Shown piece after piece: positions 26,752-35,548 of a DNA stretch of 64,000 bases. The notes beneath the pieces are model-generated. The model had not been told where the DNA came from and did no database searches. It saw only the letters and a list, made by a program, of their open reading frames with translations. Position numbers and translations under genes: made by a program. The stretch lies in NCBI RefSeq assembly GCF_015594925.2, contig NZ_CP087591.1:372001-436000 (forward strand). The letters are read 5' to 3'. The stretch is from Vibrio sp. VB16. Its GTDB lineage: Bacteria > Pseudomonadota > Gammaproteobacteria > Enterobacterales > Vibrionaceae. Within the stretch, counting starts at the first letter, position 1. Each line of letters starts with the position of its first letter.

Positions 26752-27741
26752 TTACTTTGCAAAAATTTCTGCAAGGATAGCTTTGTACTGCTCGTTCGTT
26801 GTAGCAAGGAACTTAGTGAATTCTTCGCCATTTTGATAAGCATCATCCCAACCATTACGTGAACGAGCTTCAGCCCACTCTGGAGTAGCAACCATATCTT
26901 TCAATGTCTTGTTCCAGAAAGTTACCGCATATTCAGGCATATCTTTAGGCCCGAACAGTCCACGCCAGTTTTCAAACGTTGCATCAATCCCTTGTTCTTT
27001 TACTGTAGGGATTTCTGCAACCAAACCTTCACCAATGCGTTTGTCAGCCGTATGTGCTAAAGCACGCAAATCACCGCTTTTAACAAGAGAAGTTACATCG
27101 CCAAGACCAGTTGAGATTAGGTCAACGTGGCCACCAAGAACTTGAGCAACCGCACCACCATCTTGGAATGAGATATAGTCGATTTGGCTTAGGTTAGGAA
27201 CACCTGCCGCTTTAGCAATAATCAAAAACTGGATATGATCCATTGAGCCAGCAGAAGAAGTACCACCAATTTTCACTGATTTAGGGTCTTTCGTCAGTGC
27301 TTCCATTATTTCATTAATAGATGTGTACTTAGAGTCTTTAGAAACCACAAATGCGCCATAGTCCGTAATTAAACGAGCTAATGGTGTTGTATCTTGGTAG
27401 CTGTACTTACTTGCACCCGTAAGATTTGTAAGCAAAATAGGAGGAGAATAAACTGAAATAAGTTTGTCACTGCTCTTTTTGGTTTGCATGTAAGCAAGGT
27501 TGACTGCACCACCGCCACCAGGACGGTTAGTAACAGGCATGTTAGATTCAACAAGACCGGTATCTTTCAGTGTTTTTGCAACAGTACGAATCGTTAAATC
27601 CCAACCGCCACCAGCGCCAGAAGGTGCAACCATAGAAATAGTTCTTGGTGGATAATCTTTAGCAATAGCATTGCTTAGAGGCATTGTAGCGATAGAAGCC
27701 ATAGCAGCACCCATCATCACGTTTTTGAGTTTCATGTTCAT
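26752..27741 (-). CDS. tctC: Tripartite tricarboxylate transporter substrate-binding protein TctC
   Basis: This 329-residue periplasmic binding protein of the Bug/TctC family has a signal peptide (MNMKLKNVMMGAAMASIATMP, cleavage near ANA-IAKDYP). The family motif YPPRTISMVAPSGAGGGWDLTIRTVAKTL follows. It delivers the tricarboxylate to TctAB. The start at 27741 has AGGT eight bases upstream. Its 5' region carries the same 20-bp motif as citC. Confidence 0.93.
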   Translation of the reverse strand: MNMKLKNVMMGAAMASIATMPLSNAIAKDYPPRTISMVAPSGAGGGWDLTIRTVAKTLKDTGLVESNMPVTNRPGGGGAVNLAYMQTKKSSDKLISVYSPPILLTNLTGASKYSYQDTTPLARLITDYGAFVVSKDSKYTSINEIMEALTKDPKSVKIGGTSSAGSMDHIQFLIIAKAAGVPNLSQIDYISFQDGGAVAQVLGGHVDLISTGLGDVTSLVKSGDLRALAHTADKRIGEGLVAEIPTVKEQGIDATFENWRGLFGPKDMPEYAVTFWNKTLKDMVATPEWAEARSRNGWDDAYQNGEEFTKFLATTNEQYKAILAEIFAK

Positions 27742-28245
27742 TGAATTACCTATAATATTTATTAGTATTTATTAGTATTCATTCTAAATTGCTAGTATGA
27801 GAATTTGTCATCAATCATTAATTGATAACAACATTATTAAATATAAGGAGAAATGGTTATGTGATTTAAAACTCTTAAAAGTAGTTCTTTAATGTTACAA
27901 ATGGCGTAAATGAATTTAAAGAAACAATACCCATACATTACAATGATTTATTAAAACTGGGCCAATGGAAAACAGACACAATTCAGGCATTCAAACGCAG
28001 AAATCAAAAAAAACACATTAATATAACTGTACATATCGACATCCATCAACTGAAATAATAAATTGACATTATATTATCAAAATAAGTTTTTAGGAGTACG
28101 TGTTAATTTTCTAAATAAATTTTACGTTTAAATCAATAACACCACTAAATACTTTAACTCCGTTTATTGGTGTGTCGAAGTTCAAAGATTGATTCGGATA
28201 TAATATATAACATTGCTCTCGTTCCACAGCCGCGAGATAATAAAT
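27742..28245. promoter_or_regulatory. 504-bp region upstream of tctC
   Basis: This AT-rich non-coding stretch contains a tandem 10-bp repeat TATTTATTAG (27756-27775, followed by a degenerate TATTCATTC). The 20-bp motif shared with citC is at 27899-27918. No gene is visible before the plus-strand ATG at 28246. Confidence 0.55.
27899..27918. promoter_or_regulatory. Candidate citrate-regulon motif upstream of tctC
   Basis: AAATGGCGTAAATGAATTTA is identical over 20 bp to 24545-24564 upstream of citC. It lies 158-177 bp upstream of the tctC start and in the same orientation. Confidence 0.6.
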
Positions 28246-28521
28246 ATGATCGTTACCAACATATCAGATGATACTGTTACCGAAGAAGCTAGAAATCATT
28301 GGCTAAAATATTGGAAACATTTTTCTACACAAGATTATTGTTATTGTTCTGAAGTCAATTGTACTGAAAAACATGACCATGGTGTTTTAGTCAAACATAG
28401 AACACCGACTTCAGAAAAACTTTTTGTTGTTCCTTTGTGCAAAGAACATAGTTATGGCTATCAAAGTCAACTCGAGATAGACGAGAGAGTTGATATCGTG
28501 CCAGCGGAACTGTGCTTGTAG
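28246..28521 (+). CDS. Small Cys/His-rich, zinc-binding-like protein
   Basis: The start at 28246 (MIVTNISDDTVTEEARNHWLKYW) is preferred over an upstream in-frame Met that lacks a ribosome-binding site. The 91-residue protein has CYCSEVNCTEKHDHG and, 24 residues later, PLCKEHSYG. This paired Cys/His layout resembles a treble-clef or HNH-like zinc site. It ends in VDIVPAELCL. Similar small proteins occur sporadically in bacteria without assigned function. It is the only plus-strand gene within the tct-oad stretch. Confidence 0.6.
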   Translation: MIVTNISDDTVTEEARNHWLKYWKHFSTQDYCYCSEVNCTEKHDHGVLVKHRTPTSEKLFVVPLCKEHSYGYQSQLEIDERVDIVPAELCL

Positions 28522-28582
28522 GGATTTTATTGGGACAGAGCAATGAACTATTTTCATTGCTCTTTTTTTTTCAGAACAACGC

Positions 28583-29365
28583 CTAAATAATTTCTTGTGT
28601 AAACGTCATTACATTCTGGTTATTAACTAACTCACCAGATTTGAAGTGCGCTTTAATGTCATTTTCATCCAAAACCTCGGCGTCGCAAGCCGCGATATGC
28701 ACTTTATCACCCACCTTAATAAAGTTATCCGTACCCCACTTTGAGTAGTTTGGTGCGCCAGTATATAAAACCAATTCCTCAGGATAATTATTCTCAATGA
28801 TTGAAGGCAATATTTCTTCATACATCCCTTCATTTTTTTGATTGTTAATTTGCTCCACGATCCATGTGACTAGATCCGAGCAAAAAACCTTCGTATCAGA
28901 ACAATCAACCAATGGCGTTGCGCAGTGGAACTCGCCCTCACGTTCTATGTATGACACCAGTTTTAAGTTTTTTCCGTAATTCTCTGGTGTAAAGGGTTTC
29001 ATGTCCCACCAAAGTTGATTGATCCCTTTTGACTTTTCTCCCCAGGCTTTACGTTGGGAGATCTTCTGTGAGCCTTCTAATTTTCGAATGGTGAAATCAT
29101 TACCAATCGTTATTTGTAACGGCTGTAAATCGACAATGCGTCCATTTTGGTAAGCCACTTTAAATTTGATGACGAATTCTGGTTCAATATCAACATTAGA
29201 CCCTGCTTTTGGGTACATCACGTGTCCATTGCTGGTTAGCGTCTCTTCGTGATCTTTATTGATGACAAAAATGCCATTCGGCAATGGATGTTCTTGCACA
29301 TTTTCCGCACCACTTAGATGGCCAAAATAATTACCGATAATGCCGATACATATACTTGAAGTCAT
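28583..29365 (-). CDS. DUF5718-family protein
   Basis: The start at 29365 (MTSSICIGIIGNYFGHL) has GGGAAA upstream; a longer frame adds 29 unrelated residues. The 260-residue protein shows what I recall as DUF5718 features: IGNYFGHL at the N-terminus, QKISQRKAWGEKSKGI, LVTWIVEQINNQKNEG and ELVLYTGAPNYSKWGTDNFIKVGD. The C-terminal half resembles fumarylacetoacetate hydrolase-like folds. Its function is unknown. It lies directly downstream of citG on the same strand, so a link with dicarboxylate or tricarboxylate metabolism is possible but unproven. Confidence 0.75.
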   Translation of the reverse strand: MTSSICIGIIGNYFGHLSGAENVQEHPLPNGIFVINKDHEETLTSNGHVMYPKAGSNVDIEPEFVIKFKVAYQNGRIVDLQPLQITIGNDFTIRKLEGSQKISQRKAWGEKSKGINQLWWDMKPFTPENYGKNLKLVSYIEREGEFHCATPLVDCSDTKVFCSDLVTWIVEQINNQKNEGMYEEILPSIIENNYPEELVLYTGAPNYSKWGTDNFIKVGDKVHIAACDAEVLDENDIKAHFKSGELVNNQNVMTFTQEII

Positions 29366-29442
29366 GGTTTCCCTTAAATAAAAAAAGTCCCCATAACGAA
29401 GGCTACAGGGAAAATCGAAGATAATATAAAACATATGAACTC

Positions 29443-29477
29443 TATTTATCACACTAATTCACCGAGTGTGATAAATA
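29443..29477. terminator. Perfect 13-bp inverted repeat between citG and the DUF5718 gene
   Basis: Arms TATTTATCACACT and AGTGTGATAAATA flank a 9-nt centre, 31 bp after the citG stop on the minus strand and about 80 bp before the DUF5718 start. No T tract follows, so an operator for the downstream gene is as plausible as a terminator. Confidence 0.5.
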
Positions 29478-29507
29478 AAATTCATTAATAACCCGTTACA
29501 TTGGGTC

Positions 29508-30455
29508 CTATGGGTTTGCGTCAGAACATATATTGAGCTGCGCAAGCAACCATGTGGCAGCAAGTAAGTCTGCACTTCCTCCAGGACTTAGATTCAGATC
29601 GACGAGTTTCTCATCGAACGCCAATATCACCTTCTCATAATCAAGATGATTGCTATCAAACGCTACGAGCATATCTCTCGACTGTTCCTGAACGAATGTT
29701 AAGCCTTGTAAACCGCCTCTATTGACTAGATTCGTATCACTATTATTCGCCATTAGTGACAATAGTGTTTTTGACATCGCTTGTTCTTCGGATTTTCCGT
29801 CAGAAATGCACCGTTCGTAAATGGGTAAACCGTATTGAAAAATAGTCGGGTATCCGTACGCAGCTTCACCCCGAATACCGGTCAAGCCGTGCTCTCTAAA
29901 TAACCTTTCCCCTGCTGTAGCAGGCATCTTAGCGGATTCCTTTAAGTCATCTTTCACTAAACTGGCGCAACATTCCATGATGACACTTCGAATATGGATC
30001 GCATCATAGGCAATGCCCTTCTTATGCAACCAACCAACGGCACCACAGATCAAACCAAGCGTGAATATCATCCCTTTATGGGTATTGACACCATCCGTTG
30101 CGTTAAACATGGCCCTCTCTGCCTCAATACCAACTCGACGTAAGCGAGGCAAAAGTTGACTTGCGGGAAGGTGATGATTGTCATATCCGGTTCGAACAAA
30201 CTTTTTCATGAATGATCTTAACGCATTTGAACTAGCAATAAACGTGTTGATATCCATGTCTGAATGCGAGCCTGTCGACAGGCAATCAACCAAACCAGCT
30301 TTTGGTGTAAGGTGTGCTTCTAACATCATCGCATGGTAAGCAAGATTACCTGCTAACTCACAGATATTGAGCTCTAATTTACCACTGGCTGTCTGTTCAT
30401 ATAGACAACAGTCATCTAATAACCATCGAATAGAATTACTTGCAATCATAGACAA
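29508..30455 (-). CDS. citG: Triphosphoribosyl-dephospho-CoA synthase CitG
   Basis: CitG (315 aa) makes the citrate lyase prosthetic-group precursor from dephospho-CoA and ATP; CitX then transfers it to CitD. Family motifs are present: EAHLTPKAGLVDCLSTGSHSDMD, GVNTHKGMIFTLGLICGAVGWL and SPGGSADLLAATWLLAQL near the C-terminus. It is separated from citX, unlike the fused or adjacent arrangement in some enterobacteria. An ATGGCG core of the candidate regulon motif lies 86 bp upstream, at 30541. Confidence 0.93.
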   Translation of the reverse strand: MSMIASNSIRWLLDDCCLYEQTASGKLELNICELAGNLAYHAMMLEAHLTPKAGLVDCLSTGSHSDMDINTFIASSNALRSFMKKFVRTGYDNHHLPASQLLPRLRRVGIEAERAMFNATDGVNTHKGMIFTLGLICGAVGWLHKKGIAYDAIHIRSVIMECCASLVKDDLKESAKMPATAGERLFREHGLTGIRGEAAYGYPTIFQYGLPIYERCISDGKSEEQAMSKTLLSLMANNSDTNLVNRGGLQGLTFVQEQSRDMLVAFDSNHLDYEKVILAFDEKLVDLNLSPGGSADLLAATWLLAQLNICSDANP

Positions 30456-30540
30456 TCTCGCTCAATTTCTTGTTCAATTTGGATAACGACTGAATCAGGC
30501 ACTATATAGATCATCATTGTTTCCTAAAGAGAGAAACAAG

Positions 30541-30560
30541 ATGGCGATTGCAATCAAGTT
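30541..30560. promoter_or_regulatory. Weak relative of the citrate-regulon motif upstream of citG
   Basis: ATGGCGATTGCAATCAAGTT shares the ATGGCG core and orientation with the citC and tctC motif and lies 86 bp upstream of citG. The match beyond the core is poor. Confidence 0.35.
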
Positions 30561-30626
30561 TTAGCACAGGTTAAACATCATTTATGGTTTTTATGACGGT
30601 AATTATGGAGTGGATCAATTAAGCTC

Positions 30627-30656
30627 AAAAAAAGGGAGAGCACTGCTCTCCCTTTT
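30627..30656. terminator. Terminator of oadGAB
   Basis: GGGAGAG (30634-30640) and CTCTCCC (30646-30652) form a 7-bp GC-rich stem, extendable by two pairs. It is flanked by seven A on the left and five T on the right, so it works on both strands. It lies about 50 bp after the oadB stop. Confidence 0.85.
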
Positions 30657-30662
30657 TCCATT

Positions 30663-30698
30663 AGATTGTTTATTTGCTATAGATTGTTTATTTGCTAT
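30663..30698. repeat. 18-bp tandem direct repeat after oadB
   Basis: Two exact copies of AGATTGTTTATTTGCTAT lie head to tail between the oadB stop and its terminator, probably from replication slippage. Confidence 0.85.
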
Positions 30699-30703
30699 TA
30701 AGC

Positions 30704-32008
30704 TTAACCACCTAACACATACTTTATCATCACACCGGCCGCCACTGCGGAACCGATAACACCAGCAACATTGGGGCCCATTGCATGCATAAGAAGGAAG
30801 TTTTGTGGGTTCGCTTCTAGTCCAATTTTATTGGTGACACGTGCCGCCATCGGTACTGCCGAAACGCCGGCAGAACCAAGTAAGGGGTTAACCTTATCTT
30901 TGAACACTCGGTTCATTAGTTTAGCCATCAGCAAACCAGCTGCGGTTCCGATACAGAATGCCACAATACCAAGCGCAAGAATCCCTAATGTTTGAGGCTG
31001 TAAAAATTTGTCTGCCATCAACTTAGATCCAACCGATAAGCCTAAGAAAATGGTCACAATATTGATCAGTCCATTCTGTGCTGTGTCAGACAAACGCTCT
31101 ACCACACCACATTCACGCATCAGGTTACCAAAGCAAAACATACCCAATAAAGGCGTTGCTGAAGGAAGCAGCATCGCAATCAAAATAAGCAGCATTAGAG
31201 GGAAACATACCTTCTCTATTTTACTTATTGGACGAAGTTGCTTCATCTCAATTCTGCGTTCCGCCTCCGTAGTTAATGCTCGCATTATCGGCGGTTGTAT
31301 CATTGGAACCAACGCCATGTAGGAGTATGCCGCAACCGCAATTGCACCAAGCAACTCGGGCGCTAACAAACTCGACACATAAATCGCGGTTGGACCATCT
31401 GCACCACCAATGATGCCAATAGCCGCCGCCTGTGCCACGCTAAAATCCATGATACCAAATTGGCTTAGAGCCAAGGCACCAAGCACAGTAGCAAAAATAC
31501 CAAACTGAGCCGCCGCACCAAGCAACAAGGTTTTCGGGTTTGCCAATAACGGACCAAAGTCAGTCATTGCCCCAACACCCATAAAGATAACCAGAGGAGC
31601 GACACCTGATGCAATAGAAACATTATAAAAAGTATAAAGCATACCGTCAGAATATTTGTACTGCTCGGCCATTAAGTGAAGGTGCATTTTTTGCTCTGGC
31701 GTTGCCATCGCTAATGCGCCTTTGATCACATTTGGTTGTGTATCAGACATACCAAGAATATTAGCAAACGCCTGCATCACTTCCGCATTGCCTGCATGTA
31801 ACGCGGCTTCAATACCACTAATGGCAAGGTTTGCTTCAGGTAGGTTTGCAAGAATCCCACCGATACCAATTGGCACAAGAAGCAATGGTTCGAAGTTCTT
31901 AACTATCGCTAGATAAAGAAGTATCAGTCCCACTATAATCATGGTTGCCTGACCCCAAGTGAGGTGAAGGAAACCAAAGTCTCTTACTAGAGCTAAAACG
32001 CTGTCCAT
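30704..32008 (-). CDS. oadB: Oxaloacetate decarboxylase beta chain (Na+ pump)
   Basis: OadB (434 aa) is the integral membrane subunit that couples decarboxylation of carboxybiotin to Na+ export. Family hallmarks are FMGVGAMTDFGPLLANPKTLLLGAAAQFG, IIGGADGPTAIYVSS and the terminal MHAMGPNVAGVIGSAVAAGVM. It starts 9 bp after oadA. Its Na+ gradient could in turn drive TctCBA or other uptake. Confidence 0.95.
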   Translation of the reverse strand: MDSVLALVRDFGFLHLTWGQATMIIVGLILLYLAIVKNFEPLLLVPIGIGGILANLPEANLAISGIEAALHAGNAEVMQAFANILGMSDTQPNVIKGALAMATPEQKMHLHLMAEQYKYSDGMLYTFYNVSIASGVAPLVIFMGVGAMTDFGPLLANPKTLLLGAAAQFGIFATVLGALALSQFGIMDFSVAQAAAIGIIGGADGPTAIYVSSLLAPELLGAIAVAAYSYMALVPMIQPPIMRALTTEAERRIEMKQLRPISKIEKVCFPLMLLILIAMLLPSATPLLGMFCFGNLMRECGVVERLSDTAQNGLINIVTIFLGLSVGSKLMADKFLQPQTLGILALGIVAFCIGTAAGLLMAKLMNRVFKDKVNPLLGSAGVSAVPMAARVTNKIGLEANPQNFLLMHAMGPNVAGVIGSAVAAGVMIKYVLGG

Positions 32009-32017
32009 TTCCTGCCC

Positions 32018-33814
32018 TTATGCTAGTGCAACGAGTGCATCGCCAACCTGAACGGAATCACCTTCAGAAACGGTGACACTTTCGATGATACCGCCGCGTG
32101 CGGCTCTAATTTCCGTTTCCATTTTCATCGCTTCTAGAATCAAAATAACGTCACCTTCTTTTACCGTTTCGCCTACCTTGACGTGGATCTTCCAGATATT
32201 ACCTGCTAGCGGAGCTGATACTGTTTCAGCGTTGCCAGAAGGTGCAGCAGGGGTTGGTGTGAGTCCAGCGACAGGTGCGGTGTTGGCAACGGCTAACACA
32301 TCAGGATCTGCCCCTTCGTTGATTTGAACCACGTAAGCTTGGTTGTTTACGTTAACGGTATATACTGCACTTTCATCTGTGGTCGATTTTGTTGCCGCTT
32401 TGGGTACTGGATCAGCAACCGTCGGAACTGGTTCAAATGCCTCTGGATTATGACGATTCTCAAGGAATTTCCACGCCACTTGGTCAAATAGAGCAACCGT
32501 TAACACGTCATCAATTTCACTTTCAGCCAGTGTGATGCCTTTTTCCTTCGCTTTTGCTTTTACCGATTCTGTTAGGGTGGACACTTCCGGTTCTATAAGG
32601 TCGGCCGGACGGCAGGTTATCGGTTTCGCACCATCTAACACTCGTGCTTGAAGTGATGCATCCATCGGTGCTGGTGTCTGGCCATACTCACCTTTTAATA
32701 CACCTGCCGTTTCTTTTGTGATGTTTTTATAGCGTTCACCCATCATCACGTTGATCACGGCCTGAGTACCGACAATTTGAGACGTTGGAGTAACCAGTGG
32801 TATATAACCAAGGTCTTTACGAACACGAGGGATCTCTTCTAGCACTTCATCAATACGGTCAAGCGCGTTTTGTTGCTTAAGTTGCCCTTCCATGTTGGTG
32901 AGCATGCCACCCGGAACCTGTGCAACCAGAATACGAGAATCAGCCCCTTTCATCTGGCCTTCAAACGCGTGGTATTTCTTACGAACCTCACGGAAATAAG
33001 CCGCAATATTCTCTAGTTTTTCGATATCAAGACCCGTATCACGCTCGGTGCCTTTCAGTGCCGCAACGATAGATTCTGTTGCTGGATGCCCATAGGTACC
33101 ACTCATCGAAGAGATCGCCGTATCCACACGGTCTACACCAGCTTCAATAGCCTTAAGCATTGTCATATCGGCAATACCTGCGGTTGAATGGCAATGGAGG
33201 TGTAATTCAACATCCAACTGCTTCTTCAGAGTAGAGACCAGCTCATACGCCTCATAAGGCGACATCACTCCGGACATATCTTTAATCGCAATAGAATCAA
33301 CACCACACTCAACCAATTGTTCGGCGACATCTATCCACGATTGCATTGTATGCACAGGGCTTGTTGTATAGCAGATAGTCCCTTGAGCATGGGCTCCCTG
33401 ACGATTCACCGCTTTAATCGCTTGTTGCATATTACGAACATCATTCAATGCATCGAATACACGAAAAACATCCATACCGTTAACCACGGCACGTTCTACA
33501 AACTTATCGACAACATCATCAGCGTAGTGACGATAGCCAAGAATATTCTGCCCTCGGAAAAGCATCTGTTGTTTGGTATTCGGCATCACTTTTTTAAGTT
33601 CACGCAAACGCTCCCATGGGTCTTCCCCTAAGAATCGGATACATGAGTCGAACGTTGCTCCTCCCCAAGATTCTAAAGACCAATATCCGATCTCATCGAG
33701 TTTTGAAGCAATGGGTAGCATGTCGTCTAAACGAAGGCGGGTAGCAAAAAGTGATTGGTGTGCATCGCGCAGAACGACGTCGGTAATACCTAGTGGCTTA
33801 ACTATTTTGGACAT
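32018..33814 (-). CDS. oadA: Oxaloacetate decarboxylase alpha chain
   Basis: OadA (598 aa) carries the carboxyltransferase TIM barrel (about 1-300; ITDVVLRDAHQSLFATRLRLDDM, metal-binding LHLHCHSTAG). A PYC_OADA conserved region, an Ala/Pro-rich linker (about 500-530) and a C-terminal biotinyl domain with the biotinylated Lys in EAMKMETE follow. It moves CO2 from oxaloacetate to biotin, yielding pyruvate. It sits between oadG and oadB. Confidence 0.95.
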   Translation of the reverse strand: MSKIVKPLGITDVVLRDAHQSLFATRLRLDDMLPIASKLDEIGYWSLESWGGATFDSCIRFLGEDPWERLRELKKVMPNTKQQMLFRGQNILGYRHYADDVVDKFVERAVVNGMDVFRVFDALNDVRNMQQAIKAVNRQGAHAQGTICYTTSPVHTMQSWIDVAEQLVECGVDSIAIKDMSGVMSPYEAYELVSTLKKQLDVELHLHCHSTAGIADMTMLKAIEAGVDRVDTAISSMSGTYGHPATESIVAALKGTERDTGLDIEKLENIAAYFREVRKKYHAFEGQMKGADSRILVAQVPGGMLTNMEGQLKQQNALDRIDEVLEEIPRVRKDLGYIPLVTPTSQIVGTQAVINVMMGERYKNITKETAGVLKGEYGQTPAPMDASLQARVLDGAKPITCRPADLIEPEVSTLTESVKAKAKEKGITLAESEIDDVLTVALFDQVAWKFLENRHNPEAFEPVPTVADPVPKAATKSTTDESAVYTVNVNNQAYVVQINEGADPDVLAVANTAPVAGLTPTPAAPSGNAETVSAPLAGNIWKIHVKVGETVKEGDVILILEAMKMETEIRAARGGIIESVTVSEGDSVQVGDALVALA

Positions 33815-33832
33815 TAGAAGTTCCCTGTATTC

Positions 33833-34087
33833 TTACAGCTGTTGACTGATTTTTTTCTTATGGTGATGAAGTGCTGCAGTAATAGCAGCAACCATAGTGT
33901 CATCGGAAGTTGTGACCGCAGATCGTGTTCCCGACGCGACGTTTGGAGCAGCAGGAGGTTGGAGCTTGATAGCAACGAAAGATAGCAGGCGCGTTGCCCC
34001 TACTAATAAGGCTAAGAAGCAGAAAACGAAACCCATGCCAAGAGCCATTAATGTTACGCCTTCGAGAATTATCGGACCTTCATTCAT
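33833..34087 (-). CDS. oadG: Oxaloacetate decarboxylase gamma chain
   Basis: The ATG at 34087 (MNEGPIILEGVTLMALGMGFVFCFLALLVGATRLL) is chosen because GGA lies 6 bases upstream and the 84-residue length fits OadG. A TTG 20 codons upstream abuts a GGAG with no spacing. It has one N-terminal transmembrane helix (about 8-30), a Pro/Ala linker and a C-terminal HHHKKK tail that may bind zinc, as in known OadG. It anchors the complex. Confidence 0.85.
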   Translation of the reverse strand: MNEGPIILEGVTLMALGMGFVFCFLALLVGATRLLSFVAIKLQPPAAPNVASGTRSAVTTSDDTMVAAITAALHHHKKKISQQL

Positions 34088-34191
34088 GAAAATTCCAAAC
34101 CTGTTGATAAAAGTGTCCGAGAAGTCTAGCTGAGACTGCGAATTCAACTCCGTGAGTTAGCTCATTCAATTGGGACTACTAAACAACTAAT

Positions 34192-34209
34192 ATGGCGTTA
34201 ATAACCTAA
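34192..34209. promoter_or_regulatory. Partial citrate-regulon motif upstream of oadG
   Basis: ATGGCGTTAATAACCTAA matches the citC/tctC motif at 13 of 18 positions, with the same orientation. It lies 105 bp upstream of the oadG start, close to the spacing seen at citC. Confidence 0.45.
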
Positions 34210-34441
34210 ATACAAATTCGTATCTCTTTGATTTACCGTTGAATTCATTAACATCATATAAAGCTCAAACGTCACGAAATTTTGTGAAGCGACATCCGTT
34301 TCGTGATTTCAGCGCCAAAGATAAAAAAGGCCAGACAAAACGTCTAGCGGAGGGAAAATGAAGGGGTATTCTTAGTAGGCATCTGTGATGATACCTGCAA
34401 ACTGACATGGGGTGCTGTTGACCTAATTGAATGATATCTGG

Positions 34442-35443
34442 CTAAGGTTTACCGCATTTTCGAGTCGTGCTTGGGGGCACGCCTATCTGTTTTTTATACG
34501 CTCTGCTGAAGGCCGCCTCTGATTGATAACCTAAGCTCAAGGCGATGTCTAATACACTTTCTCGACTGCCTATTAGCCGACGGCTCGCTAAAGTCATCCG
34601 ATATTGTGTGAGATAATTGAGGGGCGAATCGCCCACCATCCGTTTGAAATGTTCCGCAAATGTAGTGCGCGACATACCTGCTTCGTTTGCTAGCGATTCA
34701 ACAGTCCAGTTCACCTCTGGTTGATGATGAATACCTAACATTGCCTTACTTAACCTTTTATCTCGAAGCGCCGCTAACCAGCTGTTCTGATCGGATTCAA
34801 ATAGCGCTAACCACGCTCGAATAGATTGTATGACCAATATGTCGGCTAAACGTGTAATCACAGCTTCCCCACCAACATTCGCATGTTTTGCTTCTTCCGC
34901 GAGCATAGACATGGTGCTGTGAATAACGTGATGATAGTCACTTTGACCAGTATCAATCTTAATAAAATGGGGCATCAACGCTAATAACCTGCAGGCAATT
35001 GGATGATCAAAACTGACTGCGCCACAAATCAGCACGGTTTGCTCGCCTTTCCCACCGTACGACAGAACCTCATAGTGGTCGCTTAACGATTCTATTGGTA
35101 ACTCTAATAAGGGAACACGACAGGATGTGGCATGGTCGAAAATACAGTGACCCAAACCATGAGGTACCATAACGAAATCGCCTTCTGAAAGAGACGTCTT
35201 TTCTCCCTCTACTTCAACGTAGCAATGTCCGTGGACTACAATATGAAACATGAGCGATTGGTCTATCGCCGGCATTTCCATCCCCCAAGGCGCCGTGAGC
35301 TCTGAACGGGTATAAAATACGCTATTCATTTTAAGCAGGTGAAAGATATCTCCTAGTGGGTCACCCGTCCTTCTATCTACAGACCGTTGAGAATTTCTAA
35401 CCTTCTGTATTGCAAATGATTCTAAGTTGTCCGCCATAGTCAA
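34442..35443 (-). CDS. AraC-family transcriptional regulator with cupin domain
   Basis: This 333-residue protein has an N-terminal cupin-type AraC ligand domain (about 20-200; FHIVVHGHCYVEVEGEKTSLSEGDFVMVPHGLGH) and two C-terminal helix-turn-helices (about 230-330; ESLANEAGMSRTTFAEHFKRMVGDSPLNYLTQYRM and VLDIALSLGYQSEAAFSRAYKKQIG). It is divergent from an NmrA-like reductase gene about 105 bp away and probably controls that unit. The inducer is unknown. Confidence 0.88.
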   Translation of the reverse strand: MTMADNLESFAIQKVRNSQRSVDRRTGDPLGDIFHLLKMNSVFYTRSELTAPWGMEMPAIDQSLMFHIVVHGHCYVEVEGEKTSLSEGDFVMVPHGLGHCIFDHATSCRVPLLELPIESLSDHYEVLSYGGKGEQTVLICGAVSFDHPIACRLLALMPHFIKIDTGQSDYHHVIHSTMSMLAEEAKHANVGGEAVITRLADILVIQSIRAWLALFESDQNSWLAALRDKRLSKAMLGIHHQPEVNWTVESLANEAGMSRTTFAEHFKRMVGDSPLNYLTQYRMTLASRRLIGSRESVLDIALSLGYQSEAAFSRAYKKQIGVPPSTTRKCGKP

Positions 35444-35548
35444 ACACTCATTCCGTACGATTAATCAACAATAGCGTATTAATTGCAATCATTCATCCTA
35501 TTCATTCCATTACACTGAACTCGTCAATTAAATAACGAGGCAAGAAAC

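Noticed and set aside
29443..29477. CRP site
   Set aside because: The arms read TCACA...TGTGA, the reverse of the CRP order TGTGA...TCACA, with wrong spacing.
34088..34147. TTG start for oadG
   Set aside because: GGAG directly abuts the TTG with no spacing, and the shorter frame has normal spacing and family length.
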